64,000 nucleotides of DNA from NCBI GenBank assembly GCA_964017155.1, contig OZ024867.1, positions 23,384,520 to 23,448,519 on the forward strand. The letters are read 5' to 3'. The notes under the pieces were generated by a model, which saw only the letters and a list, made by a program, of their open reading frames with translations, did no database searches and was not told the DNA's origin. Made by a program: the position numbers and the translations under genes. This document shows positions 47,755 to 58,677 of the stretch, in pieces (positions within the stretch are counted from its first letter, which is position 1; each line of letters starts with the position of its first letter). Source of the DNA: Oasisia sp. SBJ-2009. Its lineage: Eukaryota; Annelida; Polychaeta; Sabellida; Siboglinidae.

Positions 47755-48920
47755 TATTGGAGCCCTGGCAGTATGCTGGAACTGTGGTTGTATATTGGAG
47801 CCCTGGGTGTATACTGGAGGCCTGGCTGTATGTTGGAGCCCTGGATGTATATTGGGGCCATGGTTGTATATTGGAACCATTGTTGTATGTTGGAGCCCTG
47901 GTTGTATATTGGAACCATGGTTGTATATTGGAGCCCTGCTTGTATATTGGAGCCCTGGTTGTATGTTGGAGCCCTGGTTGTATATTGGAGCCCTGGTTGT
48001 ATATTGGAGCCATGGTTGTATGTTGGAGCCATGGTTGTATATTGGAGCCATGGTTGTATGTTGGAGCCCTGGTTGTATATTGGAGCCATGGTTGTATGTT
48101 GGAGCTATGGTTGTATATTGGAGCCATGGTTGTATATTGGAGCCATGGTTGTATGTTGGAGCCATGGTTGTATGTTGGAGCCATGGTTGTATATTGGAGC
48201 CATGGTTGTATATTGGAGCCATGGTTGTATGTTGGAGCCATGGTTGTATATTGGAGCCATGGTTGTATATTGGAGCCATGGTTGTATGTTGGAGCCATGG
48301 TTGTATATTGGAGCCATGGTTGTGTGTTGGAGCCATGGTTTTATGTTGGAGCCCTGGTTGTATATTGGAACCGTGGTTGTATATTGGAGCCATGGTTGTA
48401 TATTGGAGCCATGGTTGTATATTGGAGCCATGGTTGTATATTGGAGCCATGGTTGTGTGTTGGAGCCATGGTTGTATGTTGGAGCCCTGGTTGTATATTG
48501 GAACCGTGGTTGTATATTGGAGCCATGGTTGTATATTGGAGCCATGGTTGTATATTGGAGCCATGGTTGTATATTGGAGCCATGGTTGTATATTGGAGCC
48601 ATGGTTGAATATTGGAACCATGGTTGTATATTGGAACCGTGGCTGTATATTAGTGTCCTGGATGTATATCATAGCCCTACCTATATTGCAGCCTTGGTTA
48701 TATATTGGAGCTCTGAATGTATGTCATAGCTTTGGCTGTACACTGGAACCCTGGCAGCCAGTGGCTGTATATTGGAGACCTGGTTGTATTCTGGAGGCCT
48801 GGCTGTATGTTGGAGCCCTGGATGTATATTGGAGCCATGGTACAATCAATATTGGAGCCTAATGTTTATATATTGGAGCTCTGGATGTAGATTATAGCTT
48901 TGTCTCTAAACTGGAGCCCA
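47755..48920. repeat. 19-bp satellite, main block
   Basis: About 60 copies of TTGGAGCCATGGTTGTATA (19 bp; TATGT and CCCTGG variants). Since 19 is not a multiple of 3, all six frames stay partly open with a 19-residue period (VVYWSHGCILEPWLYIGA), which explains the 300-codon frames here. The centre contains the palindrome CCATGG. The array stops abruptly at the 3.4-kb insertion. Confidence 0.97.
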
Positions 48921-51900
48921 AGGCCCGTATTCAGGAACGACTTACGAATTTCTTAGCGCCATTTTTCGTAAATATGGCATCGAAACTGCCGTAAGTTACG
49001 ATTTTTCGTAAATGCTATTCTCGAAACAGTTAAGATAAGAATATTCGTAAATATGGCTTCGAAATTTTGTAAGTTACGAATTTTCGTAAATGCTATTGTC
49101 GAAACAGTTAAGATAAGAAAATTCGTAAATATGGCGTATTTTTCACCGTAAGTTACGAAATCGAGATAGGTCCCGTAACCTTTTCGTAAGTATTGTGTTA
49201 GTTCATTCAGACATCGATTTATCAGTTATTATTGTATTACAACATCGCCAACATACATTTAATAAATAGTGTATGCCTCATTGACACTTGTGTCTATTGT
49301 GTCTATTTTATTGGCCTTCGTAATTGCATAAATACCGTCTTTGAAAGCAGATTCCGCATAAATCCATTGCGTCAATGCAAAAAAACACAATAAAATATGA
49401 ATAACCGGGACCAGCCATTAAGCGGGACCGATTAGTAATTTGCCGCAATATTTGCTGAGTGTGCTCGATACAGTTATTATTAATTTTTATGTAGGCAAGT
49501 TTACCTACACATGAACCTTTCCGTTGTATAATAGGTTTAACAAGGTTTAACAAATTTAACAAGTACTATGGTAATTTAAAATACCATTCAATTCTCAGGG
49601 TGAGAATCTGTTGCTGTCACAGTCTGTGTCGTAGGGTGGGTCAAAGAAAATGTTTGATAGGTTTGGCAGGCCACACCCAGGGCAGTACCAGGAGACATTG
49701 GTAATATGGTAATTTAAAATACCATTCAATACCACTGAACGGTACAAGGAATCCAAAACATCATTAAAAAACCATTCAGATACCATTCAAATACCTTTGG
49801 CCATAATAACCCCTAGTACCATTCAACAGAATTTTTTGTAAGGGGTGCCAGTAATCGCATTTAATTTCTCTCCAAAACAACTGACAGTGACACACAAATA
49901 TATATTTTGACCTTTTATTTTACAGATCAGCACTTGTAATTCTGATCGATATAGATTCTTCACGTAAGATTTTACATATGATTTATGTGCATCCTAGAAA
50001 TCCTTATGTTTTCTTAAAAATAAAACAAGTACCATTATTAACATTTTATAAACATTATGGATATAATGAATACTGTAATATTATAATAATGTCATGTTAT
50101 CCGGAAAAAAAACACCACTGATAGGAATAGACACACTAAATCAATATACCCGGTAGTATTCCTATACACACTAATTCAATACACATGTAGTATTTCTAGT
50201 TTTCATTGCATGTTCAGGTTTCAGTGTATTTCCAAAAACACTGCACTGGGAAGAAGTATGCCACATCCACAGATAACATTGCAGGCAATGGAGAACCAAG
50301 TGAATGTAATAAAATGTTGATGTCATTGCTGCACAACCCCATGGTGCAGCACACATTGTGCATTAGTGGTAGAACTGTTGACAACTTCAGAATGGTCTAT
50401 AGCTAAACTGTCATCTTGGTGCTGCAGCAAGTTCAGTTGTAATCTGCATATTTTAAAATGCAAGGTGCAGCATTCATTCTCATTCATTGTCGCTCTGAAA
50501 ATATACATATTATGTGATTTATATAACACATCATAAGTAATTTATATTTCACTTATTAATCAATACAAGCCATTCTAGTCAGTTTGTTTTATTATATTAC
50601 AGCTGAGAAAAATCATATTGTTTACACACACAATGCAGTGATATTTCACGATACATATAATAATTGATGAGACTTGGGCTAGATACTACCTACCCCAAGG
50701 AGGGTAGTATAACTTTATGAGTAATTGAAATCATAAGAATAAGGTAACACATTGTCATCAATCGAGCTCAGAAGCAAATACAGACAATACATTACATAAC
50801 ATCCATATGAAAACTGTGTAGGGTATGCAATATTCAAGTTGTAAACAGGTGCAACATATAACAGCTTGTTCATGCTTACATTTTGGGTAAAGACAATTTT
50901 CAGTTGTGGAGACCTATTTTAAATGGTCACTCCTTAGTAATTATTTCTTAGAAACAGTTTTATTTATTGTTATACACTGTACCATCAATATGTTAACTGA
51001 GTTGTAAGCAGCATGCTGACAAAAGAAGACATAATACAAGGCATTATGACGTTTGATTATATATCAGTACTGCACTAATACATAAGTAGGATAGGGTGGT
51101 TTAGGTGATCTGTCAAATTATGGGTATATGCCAAGATGCACATACCATCACACAATGACAACATATTGTAACTCACCTGTTATTCGTACCAGTTTGCAGT
51201 CTGAGTGTGTCATCTTGGTATTTGGTAGATTATGCTGGGCTGTGTTCTGTAAGTATACATAATATATTATAGTTGACAGCATGCAATGCAAAATTGTACA
51301 TGAAAGTACTTATGTAATTATAATTATATTATTTACAGTGACATTGTATTTTTATTAATAATAACTATATATCACTATAACATATATGTACAGTGTATAT
51401 GGACTACTGATCTTTGAGATAATTGTTATACTTCACCAATATATTAGAGCTAGTCTCATACATTAAAATACCATCTGACACAGTTTATATTTCTGAATTT
51501 GTCCCAGTTTCTAGCGCGAACGTGTTGCTTTAAATGAATAAATACTAAGATATAATTTACAAAGTCATGTTGAAACCCCATGACGCACACCTGTGTCATA
51601 ATTTTCCATGTGTACCTAGAACGGTTGTTCAGACAATGCGACACCTAGGTCCTAGTCCTGGCGTAACAAGTTACACTGAGGCACTGACTTAGTGATTAGT
51701 CTTATTATTTAAATCTCGCATTTCGTTGATTTGTCCCCGAATCTTAGATAACCGACATTACACACGTACGAAGGTTTTATCGTATAACTGTACTCACACT
51801 AACCTGTAGGCAAGCTATGTTAACGTAGTTAGTCCTCGGGTAGCAGCAAATACGTAATCACTGCAACTGTAAACCTTGACATTCCATTGACTGTCAACTC

Positions 51901-52349
51901 AGCATTCTGTTTGACACTGACAGCCGAGTGTGTCCTTGCTTGCGTTCTGTTTCTTTATTTTCCGATCAAATGCTTCGCTTGTGTTATGCCTGTTATTTTC
52001 TGTGCATGAATATTTCTCAGTGACTCAGCATCATTGTGTTATGCATCGCATCTACACTGACTAATCACCAGTTTTCCTTGGATAAATATCCGTGTTGTTC
52101 TTTTTTCATTCACTGCCAGAATATGTGTGCAGAACTAAAACGGCAAAACATCCAAGAAATCTGTAATTGTGTCCATTGCAACGCAAACAAACCCTCGCAA
52201 GATTTCCGTACGTACGATACGAAATCCGTAGCTGCGAAAATTCTTAATGCATTCGAGAATACGAACTTACGAATTTTTGCAGCTATGTAAGAATCCGCCA
52301 TATTTATGAAAATTCTTACGTACGATGTAATTTTCTTCGAGAATACTGA
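48921..52349. mobile_element. 3.4-kb insertion with imperfect inverted ends
   Basis: The left end is AGGCCCGTATTCAGGAACGA. The complement of the right end begins TCAGTATTCTCGAAGAAAAT. Both continue with TTACGAATTTTCGTAAATATGGC-like words (shown here in parts: TTACGAA, AAATATGGC). The flanks fit an uninterrupted relative at 53,620-53,665 (TTTGTCTCTAAA, then GCCCAGGCAGTTA), with CCCA present on both sides (48,917-48,920 and 52,350-52,353). The left end has a 79-bp subterminal repeat (AAATATGGC at 48,971, 49,050 and 49,128). Inside, I see no convincing transposase, so it is non-autonomous or badly decayed. Confidence 0.8.
49150..52180. other. interior of the 3.4-kb insertion
   Basis: AT-rich with no recognisable gene. 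A 25-bp word beginning ATGGTAATTTAAAATACC is repeated exactly at 49,568-49,592 and 49,706-49,730. The intervening 113 bases (with GGGTGGGTCAAAG) may be a small later insertion or a tandem duplication. Short frames at 50,171-50,529 on both strands and at 51,456-51,644 have no known domain. Confidence 0.5.
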
Positions 52350-52353
52350 CCCA

Positions 52354-52684
52354 GGCGGTTAACTGCAGCCTTGATTGTATATTGGAGCTGTGCATGGCTG
52401 TGTATTGAAGCCCTGGATGTATGTTATAGCCCTGGCTGTAAATTGGAGCCCTGGCTGTTTACTGCAGCCTTGGTTGTTTATTGGAGCTGTGCATGGCTGT
52501 GTATTGAAGCCCTGGGTGTATATTATATCTATGACTGTAAATTGGAACCCTGGCTGTTTATTGCAGCCTTGGTTGTATATTGGAGCTGTGCATGGCTGTG
52601 TATTGAAGCCCTGGATGTATATTTATAGCCCTGGCTATAAATTGGAGCCCTGATTGTTTACTGGAGCCTTGGTTGTATATTCGA
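52354..52684. repeat. 19-bp satellite with 99-bp higher-order unit
   Basis: The array resumes after the insertion. Five monomers form a 99-bp unit starting GCAGCCTTG (52,365, 52,464, 52,563) that contains AGCTGTGCATGGCTGTGTAT, TGAAGCCCTGGATGTAT and AAATTGGAGCCCTGG. Confidence 0.92.
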
Positions 52685-52927
52685 GCTTAAGTTGTGAAGC
52701 TGTGCTGTCAAACCCAATTGACAATTTCTTCAGTTTCTCTGAAATTTCTTCTAGAAGATGATTAATTTTATGTAACTGTATGCAGTGGCTGCATCCTTGG
52801 ATTGGGATTGGTTATCTGAGGTGAGGACAATTGGGTGTAGTGCTCCCTCATATCACAATACAGCAGTGAAGAGACTGACCTGTGCTTGTTGTAAGTGAGC
52901 AATTTGTAGTTTGTCCTGAAACACACC
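52685..52927 (-). pseudogene. gene remnant copy b (truncated type)
   Basis: Same minus-strand family as 44,116-44,605, but only the part from about FxENY to the SDG box remains. The SDG box has decayed to IGFDSTASQLK. It is fused directly to the satellite after SQLK (plus strand TCGAGCTTAAGTTGTGAAG). The shared TGA after TAVL is present. The upper end is cut by an unrelated segment starting CTAGTCAGGGGTTGAC. Confidence 0.7.
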
Positions 52928-53446
52928 TAGTCAGGGGTTGACAATAGCGCTGGCCTGATGGCCCAACGTATGTTTTTAGGATGTCGGGCCAGTTCGGGCC
53001 ACCAGTTTTCATATTTTACTGGCCCAAGATAGTTTCCTCAGTTGTCACTCCTTAACAATTAAACACAATCTGTGACAGGGTGGACTCGCGTTGTCAGTCG
53101 AAACTAGTCACCATCTTGTTTACGAATTGCAAGTTCTCCATAACTTCGCCCGGTGTCGCTACTGGTGACGCGAGGCAGAGACGCAATGCGGACACCCCGC
53201 TACAGAATTATCTAACATAACACTTCGGATTTTGTAGTAATAGCCGAGTTGTACCTAAAAAAAAATTTGTCATTGAATTTCTCATTATCCTTTATTATTG
53301 TTGCTATCCTAATGTGTAAAACAAATAGACAAAATATGTTGAGCATGTCACGGCGACCCCTTGTGGATTTCTTGTGAACTTGTAGTAAATTATAGTATTA
53401 GTAACGAAATAATGGTATTGAAAAAGTCATAGACCGTAAAGAAATA
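52928..53446. mobile_element. unclassified 0.5-kb insertion
   Basis: Relative to the paralogous remnants at 55.8 and 62.1 kb, the sequence departs after GAAACACAC and returns to the 19-bp satellite at 53,447. It starts CTAGTCAGGGGTTGACAATA, contains CTGGCC and GGGCCA words in inverted order within the first 120 bases (CTGGCCTGATGGCCC and TCGGGCCAGTTCGGGCCACC), and is otherwise CpG-containing with no open frame. No matching right terminus was found, so it may be a truncated element or a rearrangement. Confidence 0.5.
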
Positions 53447-53901
53447 AGTATATTGGAGCCCTGGTTGTATACTGGAGGCCTGGCTGTATGTTGGAGACCT
53501 GGGTGTATATTGGGGCCATGGTTGTATAGTGGAGCCATGGTTGTACATTAGAGTCCTGGGTGTATATTATAGTCCTGCCTATGTTGGAGCCTAATGGTTA
53601 TATATTGGAGCTCTGGATGTCGATTATAGCTTTGTCTCTAAACCCTAGCCCAGGCAGTTACCTGCAGCCTTGGCTGTATATTGGAGCTGTGCATGGCTGT
53701 GTATTGAAGCCCTGGATGTATATTATAGCCCTGGCTGTAAATTGGAGCCCTGGCTGTTTACTGGAGGGTTGGTTGTATATTGGAGCTGTGCATGGCTGTG
53801 TATTGAAGCCCTGGATGTATATTATATCTATGACTATAAATTGGAACCCTGGCTGTTTACTGCAGCCTTGGTTGTATATTGGAGGTGTGCATGGCTGTGT
53901 A
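53447..53901. repeat. 19-bp satellite, third block
   Basis: Monomers of both the simple type (TTGGAGCCCTGGTTGTATA) and the 99-bp type. The stretch GTCTCTAAACCCTAGCCCAG at 53,632-53,651 is the paralogous empty site for the 3.4-kb insertion. The block is cut at 53,901 by a LINE. Confidence 0.9.
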
Positions 53902-55243
53902 CAACTTTCGCCCTATCTCAAAAGTTGTTCTTTATTTCAAAGTTGACAGAGAGGGTTGTACTGAGAAGGCTTATCGACCACGTCTCGTCCGGCAACTTAC
54001 ATGAAACATTCCAGTCAGCCTACAAGCCGAATCACAGTACGGAAACTGCGCTGACGAGAATCCAGAATGACATCCTGATGGCCCTGGACAACAAGAGAGG
54101 TGTCGTGCTGGTCCTACTCGATCTGTCAGCGGCCTTTGACACTGTAGACCATACGCTCTTGTTGGCTTGCATGAAGAGGATAGGTGTCATAGACGTTGCG
54201 CATCAGTGGTTTGAGTCATACTTGTCTTCAAGGACTCAAACTGTCGGCCTAAGCCAGACCAAGTCAGACACACTGGAGCTGCTCCAGGGAGTGCCGCAAG
54301 GGTCTTTTCTTGGCCCAGTTCTGTTCACACTCTACACAGGACCCATCGGCCAAATAATTAGACGGCACCGTCTTGACTTCCATCTCTTTGCTGATGACTC
54401 TCAATTGTATGTTTCATTTAAGATCAATGACATTAATGACGAGACCATTGCAGTTGCACGCATACAAGCATGTGTTGATGAATTGAAAGCATGGATGATT
54501 CATCATCGGCTTCAGCTTAATGACAGCAAGACTGAAGTACTGGTATTCACCACACCAAGTTCGGCTGGCAAACACAACCTGACTGATGTTGTCATCGGTG
54601 ACAGCATCCTCAAACCAACTACCGTCGCTCGCAACCTGGGAGTTATGTTTGACAGTGCGTTCAACATGAAATCCCAAGTGTTGAAGTTGTGCCAGGCAGC
54701 GTATTACCATCTACATAAATTCGTGCAATAAGAGATTGCCTGACACAGCACGCTACTGAACTCTTGGTCCACGCCCTCGTTATATCGCGACTCGACTACA
54801 GAAACAGCCTCCTCTACAGCCTACCGGACCTGCTAATAGACAAGCTGCAGAGAGCACAAAATGCAGCAACTCGAGTTGTGGTGAAAGCTAGTCGTTACGA
54901 CCACGTAACACCAATTTTAGAGACTCTCCATTGGCTCCCCGTGCGATATCGCATTCAGTACAAGATCCTCCTAACAACGTACAAAGCCAGTCATCTACTT
55001 GCGCCTAGCTACCTCTCCGATCTGCTCGAGTTCTACCAGCCAATCAGAACATTGCGGTCGTCATCAGAGTCCCTACTGGTTGTAAACATGGCACATCTCT
55101 GCCAGTTCGGGGATCGAGCGTTCTGCATCGCTGCTCCTCATTTATGGAACGATCTACCACGCAATATGCGAACATGTGATTCGTTATACCAGTTCAAAAT
55201 ACTCCTTAAAACTTATTTATTCAAAAGAGTTTTTTACTCATGA
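53902..55243 (+). pseudogene. CR1/L2-type LINE reverse transcriptase, 5'-truncated
   Basis: The first codons read NFRPIS-like (ACTTTCGCCCTATCTC), then after a frameshift LTERVVLRRLIDHVSS, FQSAYKPNHSTETALTRIQN, LVLLDLSAAFDTVDHTLLL (motif A, with the first catalytic Asp), QGVPQGSFLGPVLFTLYTGP (motif B), HLFADDSQLYVSF (motif C, FADD) and LQLNDSKTEVLVF (motif D). A frame break near 54,730 follows. A second frame (54,764-55,243) holds ISRLDYRNSLLYSLPD, LQRAQNAATRVVVKASRYDH, ILETLHWLPVRYRIQYKIL and the C-terminus, with the stop at 55,241-55,243. This layout is the CR1/L2 group. Catalytic Asps are present, but the 5' part, including the endonuclease, is missing. It sits within the 19-bp satellite. 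Confidence 0.93.
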
Positions 55244-55544
55244 ACACTGAACACTGACTGACGTTCTAAGTTTTTAGGATTTACTTATTTATTTATTTAT
55301 TATTCAGAGCTGTTTTTAGTATTTTTACAATCATAATATGTACTATTATTATTATTATAAGTATTTGTTATTATTATTAGTATGTGTATTTTTATGATAA
55401 TTTATTTCGATATTTGATGCCATGTTTTATGATTTTTTTACTTTTAATCTCTTTCTATGATATGTTGTAACAGCGCCTTCGAACAAGGTAACTTGGATTT
55501 ATGGCGCTATATAAATGCTTTTATTATTATATTTATTATTATTA
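55244..55544 (+). mobile_element. LINE 3' UTR with (ATT)n tail
   Basis: About 240 bases of AT-rich 3' UTR end in ATGGCGCTATATAAATGC followed by TTTTATTATTATATTTATT and an ATT repeat. GCGCTATATAAAT plus an ATT tail is characteristic of L2/CR1-group 3' ends. The satellite resumes at 55,545 (AAAGCCCTGG). The uninterrupted relatives at about 53,810 and 56,030 read GTGTATT(G/A)AAGCCCTGG, so at most two to four bases can be target duplication. Confidence 0.88.
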
Positions 55545-55622
55545 TTAAAGCCCTGGATTTATATTATAGCTATGGCTGTCAATTGGAGCCCTGGCTGTTT
55601 ACTGCAGCCTTGGTTGTATATT
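55545..55622. repeat. 19-bp satellite, short block
   Basis: Continuation of the 99-bp unit interrupted by the LINE: GAGCCCTGGCTGTTTACTGC, then CAGCCTTGGTTGTATATTG. It ends at the GAGCTTAAGTTGTG junction. Confidence 0.9.
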
Positions 55623-55980
55623 GGAGCTTAAGTTGTGAAGCTGGGCTGTCAAACCCAATTGACACTTTCTTCACAGTTTCTCTGAAATTTCTTCTAGAAG
55701 ATGATTAATTTTATGTAACTGTATGCAATGGCTGCATCCTTGGATTGGGTTTGGTTGTCTGAGGTGAGGGCAATTGGGTGTAGTGCTCCCTCATATCACA
55801 ATACAGCAGTGAAGAGACTGACCTGTGCTTGTTGCCAGTGAGCAATTTGTAATTTGTCCTGATCGAAACACACGGGTAGTTTTCTATGAAATCCACCCAT
55901 ATAAGACTTTATTTACACCTATTGCAAGTAGTTGTCTGTTGTTCGACTCTGCCTGCTTCTGCTTAATGAAGCAGTTCTCC
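55623..55980 (-). pseudogene. gene remnant copy c (truncated both ends)
   Basis: Same family. It reads VDFIENYPCVS, an HRSVSSLLYCDMREHY frame and NPRMQPLHTVT (a +1-frame reading of the HPIVLTS segment), with the shared TGA after TAVL. The SDG box is fused to the satellite at GAGCTTAAG. At its other end the MENCF segment is cut at TTCTCCATGAAACTG and joined straight to satellite, a junction repeated at 62,240. Confidence 0.7.
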
Positions 55981-56113
55981 ATGAAACTGTTTACTGCAGC
56001 CTTGGTTGTATATTGGAGCTGTGCATGGCTGTGTATTAAAGCCCTGGATGTATATTATAGCCATGGCTGTAAATTGGAGCCCTGGCTGTTTACTGGAGCC
56101 TTGGTTTTATATT
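55981..56113. repeat. 19-bp satellite, short block
   Basis: About one and a third 99-bp units (CTGTTTACTGCAGCC, AGCTGTGCATGGCTGTGTAT, TAAAGCCCTGGATGTATATT) between two gene remnants. Confidence 0.9.
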
Positions 56114-56474
56114 GGAGCTTAAGTTGTGAAGCTTGGCTGTCAAACCCAATCGGCACTTTCTTCAGTTTTTTCACTGTTTTTTCACAGTTTCTTCTAGAAG
56201 ATGATTAATTTAGTGTAACTACGCAATGGCTGCATACTTGGATTGGGTTTGGTTGTCTGAGGTGAGGACAATTGGGTGTAGTGCTCCCTCATATCACAAT
56301 ACAGCAGTGAAGAGACTGACCCGTGCTTGGTGACAGTGAGCACTTTGTAGTTTGTTCTGAAACACACAGGTATAGTTTTCTAAGAAATCCACCCTTAGAA
56401 GATTTTATTATCAGATACAGAGTGTTCATCACCTGCTGCAAGTCTCTGTCTGTTGTTTGACTCCATGTTGCCAA
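56114..56474 (-). pseudogene. gene remnant copy d
   Basis: Same family, from the fused end (GAGCTTAAGTTGTGAAGC) up to QVMNTL and the AGDEH segment. The frame at 56,289-56,474 shows FLRKLYLCVSEQTTKC, which corresponds to the V-D-F-L-E-N-Y-x-C-V region read one base off. Upstream coding words (KQKQAES) are missing; TGCCAACTACATGCCCACA replaces them, indicating a deletion. Confidence 0.68.
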
Positions 56475-56796
56475 CTACATGCCCACAAGGTGGCGCTGCG
56501 TTTCGAATGTCACAAAAGGATTAATAGGAGTCCCATCTCTAGGCTTCCTCTATGGTAACGTTACGTACAGTTTATACCGTTTCTCAGATATCATCTCCCA
56601 TGGTTCTTCCTCACCATTTGAGGTTGCTTTTGCATTACAAATATCATCTCCCATGGTTCTTACCCAACATTCGTGGATGTTTTTCTGCAGATTAATCCAC
56701 TCACTACCGACATTTATGCAGTTTCAAATATGCAACTGTCCATGCATTCAAAGTGGATATGTGTGTCTTTATGTCTCTGTGTGCGCCGTATACACA
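56475..56796. repeat. conserved leader, copy 3
   Basis: GTAACGTTACGTACAGTTTA, ATATCATCTCCCATGGTTC, GCAGATTAATCCACTCACTA, GCATTCAAAGTGGATATGTG, directly before 20-bp array 3. The first 80 bases differ from the other leaders (GGTGGCGCTGCGTTTCG). Confidence 0.85.
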
Positions 56797-57786
56797 TACC
56801 AGTCTAAGTAGACACATACCAGTCTAAGTAGACACATACCAGTCTAAGTGGACACATACCAGTCTAAGTAGACACATGCCAGTCTAAATGGACACATACT
56901 AGTCTAAGTGGACACATACCAGTCTAAATGGACACAATTACTAGTCTAAGTGGACACATACCAGTCTAAGTAGACACATACCAGTCTAAATGGACACATA
57001 CCAGTCTAAGTAGACACATACCAGTCTAAGTAGACACATACCAGTCTAAGTAGACACATACCAGTCTAAATGGACACATACTAGTCTAAGTGGACACATA
57101 CCAGTCTAAATGGACACAATTACTAGTCTAAGTGGACACATACCAGTCTAAGTAGACACATACCAGTCTAAGTGGACACATACCAGTCTAAGTAGACACA
57201 TACCAGTCTAAGTAGACACGTACCAGTCTAAATGGACACATACTAGTCTAAGTGGACACATACCAGTCTAAGTAGACACATACCAGTCTAAGTAGACACA
57301 TACCAGTCTAAGTAGACACATTCCAGTCTAAATGGACACATACTAGTCTAAGTGGACACATACCAGTCTAAATGGACACATACCAGTCTAAGTAGACACA
57401 TACCAGTCTAAATGGACACATTGCAGTCTAACTGGACACATACCAGTATAAGTGGACACATACCAGTCTAAATGGACACTTACCAGTCTAAATGGTCATA
57501 TACCAGTCTAAGTAGACACATACCAGTCTAAAAGGACACATGCCAGTCTAAATGGACACATACCAGTCTAGATGGACACATGCCAGTCTAAATGGACACA
57601 TGCGAGTCTAAAAGGACACGTGTCAGTCTAAGTGGACACATGCCAGTCTAAATGGACACATGCCAGTCTAAATGGACACATACCAGTCTAAATGGACACA
57701 TACCAGTCTAAATGGACACATGCCAGTATAAATGGACACATGCCAGTCTAAATGGACACATACCAGTCTAAATGGATACATGCCAG
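56797..57786. repeat. 20-bp satellite array 3
   Basis: About 49 copies. A block containing the irregular monomer GGACACAATTACTAGTC recurs (56,930-56,950 and 57,111-57,131). Toward the end TGCCAGTCTAAATGGACACA dominates. Confidence 0.96.
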
Positions 57787-58002
57787 TCAAAATGTCACTT
57801 GACTGGATTCATCAGCTGGGAAGGCATCTGTGAAACCTTTCTCATTAGAACACTTTTCACATGCGCTAAGCCAACATTCATTACAATCGGGCTCACACAA
57901 GAAGATTTTTTGTAAATCGTTTGTGTACAAGGATAAATATAGGATTGCTTTGTGCTGGGCATTGCTGCAGTAATGAAGTTCTCGTGATAGTGGCACAAGC
58001 AA
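57787..58002 (-). pseudogene. cysteine-rich coding segment of the same gene family
   Basis: The minus-strand frame reads SRELHYCSNAQHKAILYLS, then LCEPDCNECWLSACEKCS, then GFTDAFPADESSQVTF and stops at the array. From memory, proteins of the DFxENY/SDGxxSQxKN family have a C-x(n)-C-x2-C cluster followed by a V-T(F/Y) segment upstream of the FIxKQ and DFAENY parts. That places this segment upstream (5') of copies a-g, with the 20-bp array and leader in the intron position between them. It is the only copy of this segment in the window and is open for 71 codons. Confidence 0.6.
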
Positions 58003-58677
58003 ACATAGTGTGGGAGTTTATTACTGAGAACAACATGTAATGAAACAACAGTAGAATGTCAATGTTCTACATGGAGTCATTCCCTGGTAGAATGTCAATG
58101 TTCTACATGGATTCATTCCCTGGTAGAATGTCAATGTTCTACATGGAGTCATTCCCTGGTAGAATGTCAATGTTCTACATGGATTCATTCCCTGGTAGAA
58201 TGTCAATGTTCTACATGGATTCATTCCCTGGTAGAATGTCAATGTTCTACATGGATTCATTCCCTGGTAGACTGTCCTTATGGCGGTCTCCAGCTCGCTG
58301 GGTGGGGACTTGACATTGCTGATCCACTTCCATGTACAAAGTGTTGTATGGGGAGATTCAACTTCCGGTACCAAGTGTAGTGTGTGGCACATCAGCAGAC
58401 AACACACATATTGGCGTTTGCAGCGTATTTTCTTTTTTTGGCATAATCCCCTAATATTATTAAAATAAGCCTAAATATAAGTCTAAGCCCCTCTATGTCA
58501 GAATAAGTCCCTACCACAACTACTCCACTGACCACTGCATGCAGTGAACTCTACCATGTGGAAAATGTAGTCACAATGTGACTAATTTAAAATGTATAAA
58601 GTTTAATAGTATAAACTTACTTGGTTTAACTAAATAACATGTAGAGATAATAAAATAAAATTATATATATATATATA
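58003..58677. repeat. 36-bp minisatellite and unique flank
   Basis: Six copies of a 36-bp unit (GGTAGAATGTCAATGTTCTA, then CATGGATTCATTCCCT) run from about 58,050 to 58,268. Each copy contains the inverted pair GTAGAA and TTCTAC around TGTCAATG. The 12-residue repeat frames on both strands follow from the length. After it, 58,270-58,677 shows no recognisable gene. The minus-strand words WISNVKSPPSELETAIRTV could be another decayed exon, but I cannot tie them to a family. Confidence 0.85.

Noticed and set aside
47686..48862. Membrane-like repeat proteins of 280-355 codons
   Set aside because: All six frames of the 19-bp satellite are partly open with a 19-residue period, which is expected from the period length.
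50171..50529. Transposase gene inside the 3.4-kb insertion
   Set aside because: Frames of about 60 codons on both strands show no catalytic or DNA-binding motif, and stops are frequent around them.
58050..58268. CRISPR-like array of palindromic repeats
   Set aside because: The 36-bp units follow one another without spacers and vary by a single base. It is a minisatellite.
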